A stretch of 64,000 nucleotides of DNA from Flavobacterium rakeshii (GCF_009741375.1 NZ_WOWP01000005.1:54543-118542), one strand, 5' to 3'; numbered from the stretch's first letter, positions 54,746-64,000 are shown. Numbers and translations are program-made. Notes: generated from the letters alone by a model not told the origin.

Positions 54746-56309
54746 AATTTTTAATGGACTGATTACAATAAGGGTGTGTTAACTGACAATTACTTGAATC
54801 TCCCATTCCTCCTTCGCTTTTCCTTTGTATATGATCATAAGATATTGATTTTTCAGGATCCAAATACCCCTTACATATAGGACACTTCATTGCAGACTTC
54901 AAAGCCGTATAAATAAACGATTTACTTTTAGTTTCATCATTAAAAGCAGTATTTGAGCCTCCGACTTCTCCTAAAACTATTTTCCCTTCAAGTTTAGTCA
55001 TTTTCACAATATCTGCATCAGTAATTAATTCATTCTTATTAATTTTATTCACTAATTCATTTAGTAATTCACTAAAAATCATATTTCTCTTATGACTCAA
55101 ATGCTTCTGTAATATAGTAGCTATTAAATCCTTAGACCCAATCAATATTTCTTCTAATTTCTCCCTAGCATGTGTAAATTTTACGAAAAAGGTGGAATCA
55201 TTGTTAATTAATTTCTTAGATAATAATTCTGTAACCCCCATAAACATGGCTCTGGAATGCCTTCCACTTGGTCCATAAAAATAAACCGCTGGGTGTAAAC
55301 CTAAACTTCCCGAATCGTTGCCAGAAATTCTTTTCGCTAATTTTAAGGATTTCCTTAACACACCTACTGTAGCTTCTCCATCATAATCGTCCTCATAATC
55401 ATCAACTTTATTAGGTCGACCCAGTTGGTCTTTGTTACATATAACCATAAAATCAATCAATATATCAAGCGCAGTCCTAACTCCTTTAGATCCCCCCAAT
55501 GGTAAATCCAATGTTTTAATTGGTCTTTTTATTTCTGGTTCAAATAAAGTCTTATGAAAATCTTTAGCCATATTTTCTAAACTTTCCGATTTTTCTATAG
55601 AAAAATAGGACCAATATTTATGCCCTGTCCCGGCTCTAATAATTGCCCTGGCAGATATTGGTATCGGTTTTTTTCGATTTTTCAAAAGTAATTCTTCGAT
55701 ACTATCTAAAGGGGTGCCTTGAGTATTAATCTTAAAGAAAGATTGCTCTGCTTTGTCGGCATCTCCCTTTACCCATTGCACTTGTAAACCCCTTGATATC
55801 ATCTTACTGATTTTCCTTCTCTCTTCAGCAGGTATATCTGTTTTGTCGTTCTTTAATTCTAATTGTTTATAACTACCTATCGAGTTATTAACCAATCTTC
55901 TAGTTTTTTCTGCTATCCTCTTTTGTTCAGGTGAAATATCCCTACCAAAATACTCATAAGATAAGGCTCCGTCTCCATAGTCATCTTCTACCCAAGCCCT
56001 GAGTGCACTAAGTCGGTGACCTCCATCAATTACAAAAAGATAAGTTGGAGATTTCCATAAAATCACAGATGGAACTAAATCTCCATTAACAAAGCTTTCG
56101 AGTAAAGAAAGGACTTGTTCAGGTCTCCAATGATTTGTTTCTCTTTGAAAATCGGGTTTTCTTAAATTAGGTCCTACTAAAGCTCCTTTCGTAAAATCTC
56201 TTAAAGATATCGTACTAAAACTTTCAAAAGTTTCTTGTTCTTCTACATTGACCCCAAAATCTTCTCTTTTAATTAATGCATCTAAGTTTACTAGGTTAGA
56301 TTTTGCCAT
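54744..56309 (-). CDS. DUF262 / HNH restriction-type protein
   Basis: 521 residues from ATG 56309 (MAKSNLVNLDAL); the frame extends ten residues upstream. The N-terminal DUF262 (ParB-like) domain shows PDFQRETNHWRPEQVLSLLE, a VPSVILW strand and VIDGGHRLSAL (about 45-105), the nucleotide-binding signature of GmrS- and SspE-like proteins. A helical middle follows. The C-terminal HNH nuclease has CPICKGYLDPE, SYDHIQRKSEGG and NCQLTHPYCNQ (about 475-515) with the zinc Cys pairs. It should be a single-chain DNA-targeting nuclease, perhaps against modified phage DNA. It stands alone, between two identical terminator copies, and is more AT-rich than the flanking genes. No methylase is adjacent. Confidence 0.87.
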   Translation of the reverse strand: MAKSNLVNLDALIKREDFGVNVEEQETFESFSTISLRDFTKGALVGPNLRKPDFQRETNHWRPEQVLSLLESFVNGDLVPSVILWKSPTYLFVIDGGHRLSALRAWVEDDYGDGALSYEYFGRDISPEQKRIAEKTRRLVNNSIGSYKQLELKNDKTDIPAEERRKISKMISRGLQVQWVKGDADKAEQSFFKINTQGTPLDSIEELLLKNRKKPIPISARAIIRAGTGHKYWSYFSIEKSESLENMAKDFHKTLFEPEIKRPIKTLDLPLGGSKGVRTALDILIDFMVICNKDQLGRPNKVDDYEDDYDGEATVGVLRKSLKLAKRISGNDSGSLGLHPAVYFYGPSGRHSRAMFMGVTELLSKKLINNDSTFFVKFTHAREKLEEILIGSKDLIATILQKHLSHKRNMIFSELLNELVNKINKNELITDADIVKMTKLEGKIVLGEVGGSNTAFNDETKSKSFIYTALKSAMKCPICKGYLDPEKSISYDHIQRKSEGGMGDSSNCQLTHPYCNQSIKN

Positions 56310-56395
56310 ATAATAATTTTTAAAACCCAATAATAACAAAAGACATCAACTATTAAAATACAGGAAAATACTGAATATAACAACCGAAAACACGT

Positions 56396-56435
56396 AAACA
56401 AAAAGAGCTGCCATAAGGCAGCTCTTTTTGTTTTT
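56396..56435. terminator. Terminator hairpin, copy 2 of the 40-bp direct repeat
   Basis: Identical over 40 bp to 54706-54745, 1,690 bp apart in direct orientation. It terminates the small membrane gene at 56451 on the minus strand and lies upstream of the DUF262/HNH gene. Confidence 0.92.
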
Positions 56436-56450
56436 TAAGCAGTTTTTTCC

Positions 56451-56624
56451 TTAACAAAGGTAACAAGCCCCTACAAAAAGCAGGATTACAGAAATAAACA
56501 GGTTACAAACACCTATACTCCTAAAGCGTATATTGTTTCTGTCTATCCCCGCCAGGATTAGCTTCCCCGATGCTAATAAAAAGAAGGCTCCAAACGAATA
56601 ACATAAAACCTGATACATAATCAT
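56451..56624 (-). CDS. Small membrane protein, 57 aa
   Basis: ATG at 56624 (MIMYQVLCYSFGAFFLLASGKLIL...) to TAA at 56451. Two hydrophobic helices (about 5-24 and 38-56) are joined by the polar loop AGIDRNNIRFRS; several Cys lie in or near the helices. It is followed 15 bp later by a terminator, which supports a real gene. Met3 is an alternative start. It sits about 95 bp downstream of the PorP/SprF gene on the same strand. No known family recognised. Confidence 0.55.
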   Translation of the reverse strand: MIMYQVLCYSFGAFFLLASGKLILAGIDRNNIRFRSIGVCNLFISVILLFVGACYLC

Positions 56625-56718
56625 AGATTTTTAAGTGAAACATTAGGCTTTCTTTTCTTTTTCTCTTAGCGCATTTTTAGTTATTCCCCCAAAACATAAC
56701 AATTAACAGATGCAGTGT

Positions 56719-57657
56719 TTAATGCCATGTACAAGGACAGTTACTGATGCCCTGGAATATATCCAGACCTACAGTTATCATATGTGTACCACTGTTATAA
56801 GCAAGAAGCTCATTTGTGGTTAACTGATATGAGTAGGCAAAATAGAAATTTGAAACGTTAATTCCAACCATTGGACCAATATTTATTGGATTTCCTAACT
56901 GATCGTTAAGAAAACGGTAGCTACCGCCTATCCAATAGTAGTCATCGCCATCCATATAACGAAATTTAAGGTTAATATCTGTAGTAGATCTTCCGTCACT
57001 TTCAAAATACTGAACGAATGAAGATGGTTCTACTTCCCAATTACCACTTCCTTTAAACGTATAACCTGTATAAAACTGATAGTTTCTAAGCCTGTTTGGT
57101 TCCTGTATTGCAAAAATATCAAGATCCTTATTCAATATATTAGCACCGGTAGCACTAATGTAAAACTCCCCTATTCTATATAATAATGCAACATCAAAGT
57201 TGTGATTCACAACATAACGGTTATTGTTTATAGAGGGATCGGGGGTTGTGATATTTTCGATATCTACCTTAAACTGGTTAAGGTTATATGAAATACCAAA
57301 CGATAGAAACTGATCTGTATACTTATCTAATATAATATGGTGTGCAAAAGATACTTTACCGCCATACTGCCTGGTATTACCATTACGGTCATTATATAAA
57401 AACATACCAATACCGGTATTATCGGCTATCCTTAAATCTGCTGCGAGCGACTGCATATCCGGGGCATCTTTAATCCCTACCCATTGTGTAAGTCCGTTAA
57501 GCCTTACTTTCACATGGTCACCAATACCTGCATAAGCAGGAGATATAATATAAGGGTTATCTGCCAGATACTGTGTATGTGTTGGTATAGTTAACTCCTG
57601 AGCACGCATTACAAATGCTGTAAGTAGTAAAGTTATTAGGAGAAAAGTTTTTTTCAT
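56719..57657 (-). CDS. PorP/SprF-family type IX secretion outer-membrane protein
   Basis: 312 residues with a Sec signal (to VMRAQ, 19). Family pattern: PTHTQYLADNPYIISPAYAGIGDHVKVRLNGLTQWVGIKDAP, VSFAHHIILDKYTDQFLSFGISYNLNQFKVDI, FDVALLYRIGEFYISATGANILNKD and GPMVGINVSNFYFAYSYQLTTNELLAYNSGTHMITVGL. These barrel proteins are encoded just downstream of SprB-like adhesins and are needed to export or hold them on the surface. Here it follows the giant adhesin gene by 74 bp, exactly that arrangement. Confidence 0.94.
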   Translation of the reverse strand: MKKTFLLITLLLTAFVMRAQELTIPTHTQYLADNPYIISPAYAGIGDHVKVRLNGLTQWVGIKDAPDMQSLAADLRIADNTGIGMFLYNDRNGNTRQYGGKVSFAHHIILDKYTDQFLSFGISYNLNQFKVDIENITTPDPSINNNRYVVNHNFDVALLYRIGEFYISATGANILNKDLDIFAIQEPNRLRNYQFYTGYTFKGSGNWEVEPSSFVQYFESDGRSTTDINLKFRYMDGDDYYWIGGSYRFLNDQLGNPINIGPMVGINVSNFYFAYSYQLTTNELLAYNSGTHMITVGLDIFQGISNCPCTWH

Positions 57658-57690
57658 TGTGTGTGTATTTTGGCCTTGTTATTTAATTCA

Positions 57691-57718
57691 AGCCACAGCT
57701 GCAAAAGCAGCCATGGCT
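57691..57718 (-). other. Intercistronic stem-loop between the adhesin and porP/sprF genes
   Basis: AGCCA-CA-GCTGC pairs with GCAGC-CA-TGGCT around AAAA, with a 2-base internal mismatch and no T run. It lies in the 74-bp gap and may set different message levels for the huge adhesin and its small partner. Confidence 0.5.
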
Positions 57719-57731
57719 ATTTATGAATTTA

Positions 57732-60700
57732 TTATCTGAAAATAGTAAAGTGTCCGACAAACTCCCTGTCATCCTCAGGATTATTTAGTTTTACAATATA
57801 CCAATAATCTCCAGTAGGTAACTCCTGTCCGTTATATCTACCATCCCACTCCTGTCCTTGTCTAAGTGTAGCCAGTTTACGACCATACCTGTCAAATACA
57901 AAGAACTCAAGGTTAGGATAATTTTCTGCATGACCAGGTGCCCATGTATCATTAATACCATCGTCATTTGGTGACATAACATCAGGAAGAAGAATATCTA
58001 CAAATTCATAGTATAATGATTTCTCGGCTACACAGCCTCTGTTATCGGTTACAGTTACCACATAGGTTCCTGTTGAGTAAATCTCAAACACGTTATCTGT
58101 TCCCATATCTTCACCGTTTAAAGTGTAAGTATAACCTCCTGAACCACCTGTTGTTGTTGCTGTAATCTCATTAATATCAGATTCTGCAAGTATCATTATC
58201 AGTGCAGTAGTATTAGTTACTGTTACAGGTTCAGTACTGTCAATACATCCTGAATCATGAAGCACATCTACCACATAAGTACCATCTACAAGGTTTGTGA
58301 ACGTATTACTTGTTTGAGGAGCACCTCCGTTTAGTGAGTAAGTTACAGCACCCTGTACTCCTGTCTCAACGTTTACTGTAAGTACATTTTCATCACAGTT
58401 GTAAACAAGTTCCGGTTGTGCATTAATCATTATTGGTGCATCAATCCATACATCTATAGAGGCTACACATCCGTTAGCATCCTTAACATAAATGGTATAG
58501 GTTTGCCCACCATCAAGATCTGTATACATATCCTTACCTACTTCAAATGGTTCGTCCATATCCATACTTGTTGAGTATGGTGCAGTACCACCTGTTATAT
58601 CAATAAGAATTGCTGCATTATCATCGTTCTCACAAATTTCCGGATACACTTCAACTTCTGTAAGTATTATTTCCGAAGGCTCATTTACAGTAGCCGTATA
58701 CTCTTTATAACATCCTGTTTCATCCTGTACTCTCACTGTGTATTGACCTGCTGCAACGTTAAACACGTTATTTTCGGTCATATCAAAGTCTGGAGCAATA
58801 CCATAAGTAAGTGTTCCTATTCCTCCTGAACCGTTTACTGTAATAGTACCGTTATCTTCACCGTTACAAAGCGCATCTACAACTGTTAATACTCCAAGAA
58901 TTGGTTTTTCATGTCTAACCATTACGTTTCTTGTAGTAACACATCCGTTAGCGTGCATTACATATACTACATAGTTTCCGTCAGGAAGGTCTGTAAATAC
59001 ATTTGATGACTGATAATTCACTCCGTCAAGAGAGTACATAACATCATCAACAATTACAGGGTTAATGTTAGTAACCGTAAGCATACTTAACGATACGTTG
59101 TTTGTACAAATTGGAGTTACCTCAACTACCGGATTAAGTACAACACCGTGCTCTATATTAAATACTATAGGTACAATTTGACATCCTGCCGCATCCTGAA
59201 CAAACAGTACATGCTGACCGCCGTTAAGGTTTGTATAAGTAAACTGATCCTGGATAAAGGTTACACCATCTAAGCTTGTTGAGTATGGCGCAGTACCACC
59301 AGATACTGTTACCGTTATACTACCGTCGTTAGCGTTATAACAAGTCTCTCCGGTCCAATCGGCAGATGCTATAATCTGAGTTTCAGACTGAGTTATAACA
59401 ACATTGTTTATTATCTGGACACAACCTAGCTCATCTCTTACCCTTATGGTATATGTACCTGCAATTAGTGAAGAGAAGGTGTTGTTTGTTGAATAAGTAT
59501 ATATAGGAGAGATAGCATATTCTAACTGACCTGTACCTCCTGTAGCTGTAACTACAATTTCACCAGTATCGTCTCCGTAACAAATTACATTTTGAGTAAC
59601 TGTTGCCGTAGCATTTACCGGCTGATGGTCTTCTACATCAAAGTCGACCGTTTGGATACATCCGTTTATGTGTTGTACATAAGCCGTATGTGTACCTGCC
59701 ACAATATCTATAAATGTATTTGAAGCCTGGTAGTTAATTCCATCTACAGAGTACTGAACATCCCCTAAGTATTGTGCATCAATATTAATTGTTACTACAT
59801 TACCCGGCATGTTATTCATACAGTTTGCCACAACATCAACATTTGGCTGAGTGTTAATACCCTGCTGAATTACAAAATCAATAGGAGTTATTGTACAACC
59901 ACTGTCATCTGTTACATAAATAGTATAAGCACCTGCTGCAAGATTTGTATAAGTAAACTGATCCTGAACAAACGTTACACCATCTAAGCTTGTTGAATAT
60001 GGAGCAGTACCTCCTGTTACAGAAATTGTAACCGAACCGTTTGCATCTCCAATACAAGTTTCATCTACAGCTACATAAGTTGCTGCAAGAGCTTCTGCCG
60101 GCGTAGTTATTGTTAAAGTTGCTGTTTCAACCTCACAACCTATACCATCGGTCACTCTTACTGTGTAAGTACCTGCTGCAAGATTAGTGAATACATTTGA
60201 TGAACCGTAAACAAAGTCTGGAGAGATTGCATACTGTAGCGTACCTGTACCACCTGAAGCAGTTACCATAACCTCACCTGTCTCTTCACCAAAACATAAT
60301 ACATTATTAACTACCGTAGCCATATCAATTGTAATAGGCTGTAGCGTATTAATTGTGAATGTTGTTGTTTCTATACATCCGTTAGCATGCTGCACATAAG
60401 CTGTGTAGTTACCCGGTGCTAAGTTGTTGAACACGTTTGACGCCTGATAAGTAGTACCATCTACCGAGTACGTTAAATCGGCTGGATCAAGTGTTTGTGA
60501 TGAAGCTACACTGATTGTAACTTCATTACCCGGTACGTTATTCGTACAGTTGTCTACAACACTTGCACTCGGAGTCATATCGGCTCCCGGCTCAACATCA
60601 AAGGTTAACGGAACAGCAATACTACATCCGTTAGCATCGGTAACATAGATAGTGTGTGTACCTGCTGCAAGACCTGTGTAAGTAAACACATCCTGAACAA

Positions 60701-63700
60701 AATCAGCAGGGTTATTTGAATCAAGGCTTGTAGAGTATGGTGCTGTACCTCCTGTTACAGAGATAGTAACTGTACCATCCTGAGCATTGAAACATATTTC
60801 AGGTGTTACAACATCGATTACTGAAGTTAAGAAGTCTACCGGCTCATTTACCGTTAATGTAGCAGTCTCAACCTCACAACCTATACCATCGGTCACTCTC
60901 ACTGTGTAATCACCTGCCGGAAGGTTAGTGAACACGTTTGATGAACCGTAAACAAAGGCTGGAGAGATGGCGTACTGTAGTGTACCTGTACCGCCTGAAG
61001 CAGTCACTGTAATCTCACCCGTTGCCTCACCTTTACACGATACATCGGCAGTTACTGCTTCTGTATCTATTGTAATAGGCTGTAGCGTATTAATAGTGAA
61101 TGTAGTTGTTTCTATACATCCGTTAGCATGCTGAACATAAGCTGTGTAGTTGCCCGGCGCTAAGTTGTTGAACACATTTGATGCCTGATAAGTAGTACCA
61201 TCTACCGAGTATATTAAATCAGCAGGATCAAGTGTTTGTGATGAAGCTACACTTATTGTAACCTCATTACCCGGTACGTTATTCGTACAGTTGTCTACTA
61301 CACTTGCACTCGGAGTCATATCGGCTCCCGGTTCAACATCAAAGGTTAGCGGAACAGGAATACTACATCCGTTAGCATCGGTAACATAAATAGTGTGTGT
61401 ACCTGCTGCAAGACCTGTATAAGTGAACACATCCTGTACAAAATCAGCAGGGTTATTTGAATCAAGGCTTGTATAGTACGGTGCTGTACCTCCTGTTACA
61501 GAGATAGTCACTGTACCATCCTGAGCATTGAAACATATTTCAGGTGTTACAACATCGATTACTGAAGTTAAGAAGTCTACCGGTTCATTTACCGTTAATG
61601 TAGCAGTCTCAACCTCACAACCTATACCATCGGTCACTCTCACTGTGTAATCACCTGCCGGAAGGTTAGTGAACACATTTGATGAACCGTAAACAAAATC
61701 TGGAGAGATTGCGTACTGTAGCGTACCTGTACCACCTGAAGCGGTTACTGTAATCTCACCTGTTGCCTCACCTTTACACGATACATCGGCAGTTACTGCT
61801 TCTGTATCTATTGTAATAGGCTGTAGCGTATTAATAGTAAATGTTGTTGTTTCTATACATCCGTTAGCATGCTGAACATAAGCTGTGTAGTTACCAGGTG
61901 CTAAGTTATTAAACACGTTTGACGCCTGATAAGTAGTACCATCTACCGAGTACGTTAAATCGGCTGGATCAAGTGTTTGAGAAGAAGCTACACTGATTGT
62001 AACCTCATTACCCGGTACGTTGTTCGTACAGTTGTCTAGAACACTTGCACTCGGAGTCATATCGGCTCCTTCATTAATAGTGAAGTTAACCGGTGTTATT
62101 GAACATCCGTTAGCATCGGTCACATAAATAGTATGCGTACCAACAGTTAAGTTTGTATATACTAATTGATCCTGAGTAAAGTCAGCAGCATTATCAGAAT
62201 CTATACTTGTAGAATAAGGCGCTGTACCTCCACTAATGGTTAGGGTTACTGTACCATCAGCGGCATTGTAACATACCTCATCAGTAGTAGCTGCATTGTC
62301 TAAACTTAACGGAGCTGTTGGCTCATCAACTACTATGTTACCTGTTGTGGTCTCACAACCTATATCATCTCTTACTGTTACAGTATATGTACCAGCAGGA
62401 AGATCTGTAAATACATTATTTGTTGTATAGTTACCCGCATCTGAAGAAATAGCATACAGTAATGTACCTGTACCTCCTGAAGCTGTTACCGTAATCTCAC
62501 CTATTGAATCTCCATAACATAACACATCGGCAGTTACTACAGCACTGTCAATAACAATAGGCAGATGAACATCGATAGTAAAGTCTACCATTTGTACACA
62601 TCCGTTTATATGCTGTATGTAAGCTGTATAGTTACCCGGAGTAAGGTTTGCAAAATAATTATCTGTCTGGTACGCCACACCATCTAACGAGTATGTTAGG
62701 TCGGCAGGGTTGATAGACGGATTCGTTAAAACAAACACTACATTACCCGGTACGTTATTAGTACATGTTGGGTACACCTCAACCACTGGCTGAATGCTAA
62801 CACCCGGTTCAATATCAAAGGTTAACGGAACCGGAATACTACATCCGTTATCATCGGTCACATAAATAGTATGTGTACCTGCTGCAAGACCTGTATACGT
62901 AAACACATCCTGAGCATAATCTGCCGGATTATTTGAATCAAGGCTTGTGTAATATGGTGGTGTACCTCCTGTTACAGAGATAGTCACTGTACCATCCTGA
63001 GCATTGAAACATATTTCATCAGTAACTACATCTATAGTCGAAGTAAGTGCATTAACCGGCTCAGTTACCTGTACCGAGTTTAGTATCACTTCACAACCAA
63101 TACCATCGGTCACCATTACAGTATAACTTCCTGCTGCAAGACCTGAGAATACGTTTGATGAACCATAAATATAATCTGGTGAAATAGCGTACTGTAGTGT
63201 ACCAGTACCACCTGAAGCAGTTACTGTAATCTCACCTGTTGACTCTCCTTTACATCCTACATCGGTTGTAGCTACTGCCGAAGCAGTTACCGGTTGTAGC
63301 ACATTAATTGTAAAGGTAGTTGTTTGTACACATCCGTTAGCGTGTCTTACGTAAGCTGTATAGTTACCCGGCGCTAAGTTGTTGAACACGTTTGAAGCCT
63401 GATAGTTTGTACCATCAAGAGAGTACTGTAAATCTGCCGGATCAAGAGTTTGTAATGAAGTTACATCAACTGTAACCTCGTTACCCGGTACATTATTAGT
63501 ACAGTTATCAACTACTGTAGCCGATGGTGTCATATCAACACCTTCGTTAATAGTTATTTCAAACGGTGTGATAGCACAACCATGAGCATCTGTCATATAA
63601 ATAGTGTGTGTACCTGCTGTTAAGCCCGTGTACACTAACTGGTCCTGAGTAAAGTCGGCAGGATTATTAGAATCTATACTTGTAGAGTATGGTGCTGTAC

Positions 63701-64000
63701 CTCCGCTAATTGTAAGAGTTACTGTACCGTCAGCTGCATTGTAACATATCTCATCAGTAGTAGCTGCATTGTCTAAACTTAACGGAGCTGTTGGCTCTGT
63801 AATCGTTAAAGTAACAGTCTCAACCTCACAACCTATACCATCGGTTACTCTTACTGTGTAATCACCTGCAGGTAAGCCTGTAAACACATTAGCCGAACCA
63901 TATACAAATGCAGGAGAAATAGCGTACTGTAATGTACCTGTACCACCTGAAGCAGTTACTGTAATCTCACCTGTTGACTCACCAAAACATAATACATCAG
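57732..64000 (-). CDS. Giant SprB-like cell-surface adhesin, C-terminal part (5' end outside window)
   Basis: The frame is open to the right edge, 2,089 codons without a start; a GTG at 63887 is internal. The chain is built from about eight copies of a ~247-residue unit with three beta-sandwich modules: A (CKGEATGEITVTASGGTGTL ... VRVTDGIGCEVE), B (EICFNAQDGTVTISVTGGTAPY ... TIYVTDANGC) and C (DNCTNNVPGNEV ... NYTAYVQHANGC), each ending in a Gly-Cys. Modules A and B match SprB repeats. A last half-module leads to the type B sorting domain LPDVMSPNDDGINDTW ... GDYWYIVKLNN ... HFTIFR, which directs export by the type IX system. Likely roles are gliding motility or adhesion. The SprF-like gene follows. 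Central units are nearly identical, the ends more diverged. Confidence 0.95.
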   Translation of the reverse strand, partial: DVLCFGESTGEITVTASGGTGTLQYAISPAFVYGSANVFTGLPAGDYTVRVTDGIGCEVETVTLTITEPTAPLSLDNAATTDEICYNAADGTVTLTISGGTAPYSTSIDSNNPADFTQDQLVYTGLTAGTHTIYMTDAHGCAITPFEITINEGVDMTPSATVVDNCTNNVPGNEVTVDVTSLQTLDPADLQYSLDGTNYQASNVFNNLAPGNYTAYVRHANGCVQTTTFTINVLQPVTASAVATTDVGCKGESTGEITVTASGGTGTLQYAISPDYIYGSSNVFSGLAAGSYTVMVTDGIGCEVILNSVQVTEPVNALTSTIDVVTDEICFNAQDGTVTISVTGGTPPYYTSLDSNNPADYAQDVFTYTGLAAGTHTIYVTDDNGCSIPVPLTFDIEPGVSIQPVVEVYPTCTNNVPGNVVFVLTNPSINPADLTYSLDGVAYQTDNYFANLTPGNYTAYIQHINGCVQMVDFTIDVHLPIVIDSAVVTADVLCYGDSIGEITVTASGGTGTLLYAISSDAGNYTTNNVFTDLPAGTYTVTVRDDIGCETTTGNIVVDEPTAPLSLDNAATTDEVCYNAADGTVTLTISGGTAPYSTSIDSDNAADFTQDQLVYTNLTVGTHTIYVTDANGCSITPVNFTINEGADMTPSASVLDNCTNNVPGNEVTISVASSQTLDPADLTYSVDGTTYQASNVFNNLAPGNYTAYVQHANGCIETTTFTINTLQPITIDTEAVTADVSCKGEATGEITVTASGGTGTLQYAISPDFVYGSSNVFTNLPAGDYTVRVTDGIGCEVETATLTVNEPVDFLTSVIDVVTPEICFNAQDGTVTISVTGGTAPYYTSLDSNNPADFVQDVFTYTGLAAGTHTIYVTDANGCSIPVPLTFDVEPGADMTPSASVVDNCTNNVPGNEVTISVASSQTLDPADLIYSVDGTTYQASNVFNNLAPGNYTAYVQHANGCIETTTFTINTLQPITIDTEAVTADVSCKGEATGEITVTASGGTGTLQYAISPAFVYGSSNVFTNLPAGDYTVRVTDGIGCEVETATLTVNEPVDFLTSVIDVVTPEICFNAQDGTVTISVTGGTAPYSTSLDSNNPADFVQDVFTYTGLAAGTHTIYVTDANGCSIAVPLTFDVEPGADMTPSASVVDNCTNNVPGNEVTISVASSQTLDPADLTYSVDGTTYQASNVFNNLAPGNYTAYVQHANGCIETTTFTINTLQPITIDMATVVNNVLCFGEETGEVMVTASGGTGTLQYAISPDFVYGSSNVFTNLAAGTYTVRVTDGIGCEVETATLTITTPAEALAATYVAVDETCIGDANGSVTISVTGGTAPYSTSLDGVTFVQDQFTYTNLAAGAYTIYVTDDSGCTITPIDFVIQQGINTQPNVDVVANCMNNMPGNVVTINIDAQYLGDVQYSVDGINYQASNTFIDIVAGTHTAYVQHINGCIQTVDFDVEDHQPVNATATVTQNVICYGDDTGEIVVTATGGTGQLEYAISPIYTYSTNNTFSSLIAGTYTIRVRDELGCVQIINNVVITQSETQIIASADWTGETCYNANDGSITVTVSGGTAPYSTSLDGVTFIQDQFTYTNLNGGQHVLFVQDAAGCQIVPIVFNIEHGVVLNPVVEVTPICTNNVSLSMLTVTNINPVIVDDVMYSLDGVNYQSSNVFTDLPDGNYVVYVMHANGCVTTRNVMVRHEKPILGVLTVVDALCNGEDNGTITVNGSGGIGTLTYGIAPDFDMTENNVFNVAAGQYTVRVQDETGCYKEYTATVNEPSEIILTEVEVYPEICENDDNAAILIDITGGTAPYSTSMDMDEPFEVGKDMYTDLDGGQTYTIYVKDANGCVASIDVWIDAPIMINAQPELVYNCDENVLTVNVETGVQGAVTYSLNGGAPQTSNTFTNLVDGTYVVDVLHDSGCIDSTEPVTVTNTTALIMILAESDINEITATTTGGSGGYTYTLNGEDMGTDNVFEIYSTGTYVVTVTDNRGCVAEKSLYYEFVDILLPDVMSPNDDGINDTWAPGHAENYPNLEFFVFDRYGRKLATLRQGQEWDGRYNGQELPTGDYWYIVKLNNPEDDREFVGHFTIFR
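60339..61820 (-). repeat. Two near-identical 741-bp tandem units within the adhesin gene
   Basis: The marker CTGTAGCGTA starts at 60339, 61080 and 61821, exactly 741 bp apart (247 codons). The two full units between the markers differ at only scattered, often synonymous positions; the ABC pattern continues with lower identity on both sides. This is recent duplication or gene conversion inside the gene. Confidence 0.9.

Noticed and set aside
54744..56309. Part of a multi-gene restriction, BREX or Ssp system
   Set aside because: Neighbours are a secreted protein, a small membrane protein and a SprF-like gene; no methylase, helicase or modification gene is present.
63887..63889. Adhesin start codon at 63887
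   Set aside because: This is a GTG inside a repeat module; the frame stays open with repeat sequence to the window edge.
57732..64000. Regular repeats as a possible CRISPR array
   Set aside because: The repeats are 741-bp coding units in one open frame with protein-level module structure, not short repeats with unique spacers.

Overview
The window looks like a chromosomal segment of a flavobacterium (phylum Bacteroidota, family Flavobacteriaceae or close). Supporting signs are low G+C, lipoproteins with short SPII signals, Bacteroidota promoters of the TTG-N19-TAnnTTTG type, a SusC/SusD pair, a PorP/SprF protein, a giant SprB-like adhesin with a type IX secretion (type B) C-terminal domain, and a lysyl-tRNA synthetase with a C-terminal extension. 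No tRNA, rRNA, CRISPR array, transposase or integrase was seen.

Layout. 1-3.9 kb: housekeeping genes (3' end of rnhB, lipB, a lipoprotein, lysS). 3.9-7.3 kb: a leftward metal-type cassette made of a small Cys-motif protein, an MbnP-like lipoprotein, an MbnH-like di-heme peroxidase and an outer-membrane barrel with a Cys-rich N-terminus; by homology it points to copper. 7.4-11.5 kb: two small secreted proteins, then the leftward trio PLP desulfhydrase/deaminase - glucosaminidase - hemL. 11.5-19.7 kb: a GAF-domain protein, an HD phosphohydrolase fused to a Pycsar-type (PycTM) membrane effector domain, a 1242-residue metallophosphatase / kinase-like / Omp85-barrel fusion, and a lipoprotein. 20-22 kb: three very small hydrophilic proteins, two of them clear paralogues, a SemiSWEET transporter and an SRPBCC protein.

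22.3-27.1 kb is a rightward trio of two carbohydrate esterases and a GH3 beta-glucosidase. 27.1-30.2 kb is a leftward thiamine salvage operon (thiM-thiE-thiD-tenA) behind a TPP riboswitch. 30.2-34 kb holds an AIM24-like protein, an AT-rich HNH nuclease gene, a frameshifted peptidoglycan-binding gene, a YchJ-like protein and a secreted protein.

34-54.1 kb is a large polysaccharide utilisation locus that reads as (galacto)(gluco)mannan degradation. SusC, SusD and a TIG-domain surface protein capture glycan. GH26 (two), GH5_7-like and GH5 enzymes cut the mannan backbone and a GH27 alpha-galactosidase trims side chains. A sodium:solute symporter imports products. A 2-epimerase and a GH130 mannosylglucose phosphorylase turn mannobiose into glucose and mannose-1-phosphate, and GalK/GalT take galactose. 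An AraC regulator sits between the two divergent arms. Both arms carry the same 18-bp motif exactly 19 bp upstream of their -7 boxes, a likely operator. The esterase/GH3 trio at 22 kb probably serves acetylated glucomannan.

54.1-57.7 kb: a small secreted protein, then a DUF262/HNH gene of restriction type bracketed by two identical 40-bp terminator hairpins, which suggests a compact insertion, followed by an unlisted small membrane protein and a PorP/SprF gene. 57.7-64 kb: the C-terminal 2,089 codons of a giant adhesin built from about eight copies of a ~247-residue three-domain unit, running off the right edge.
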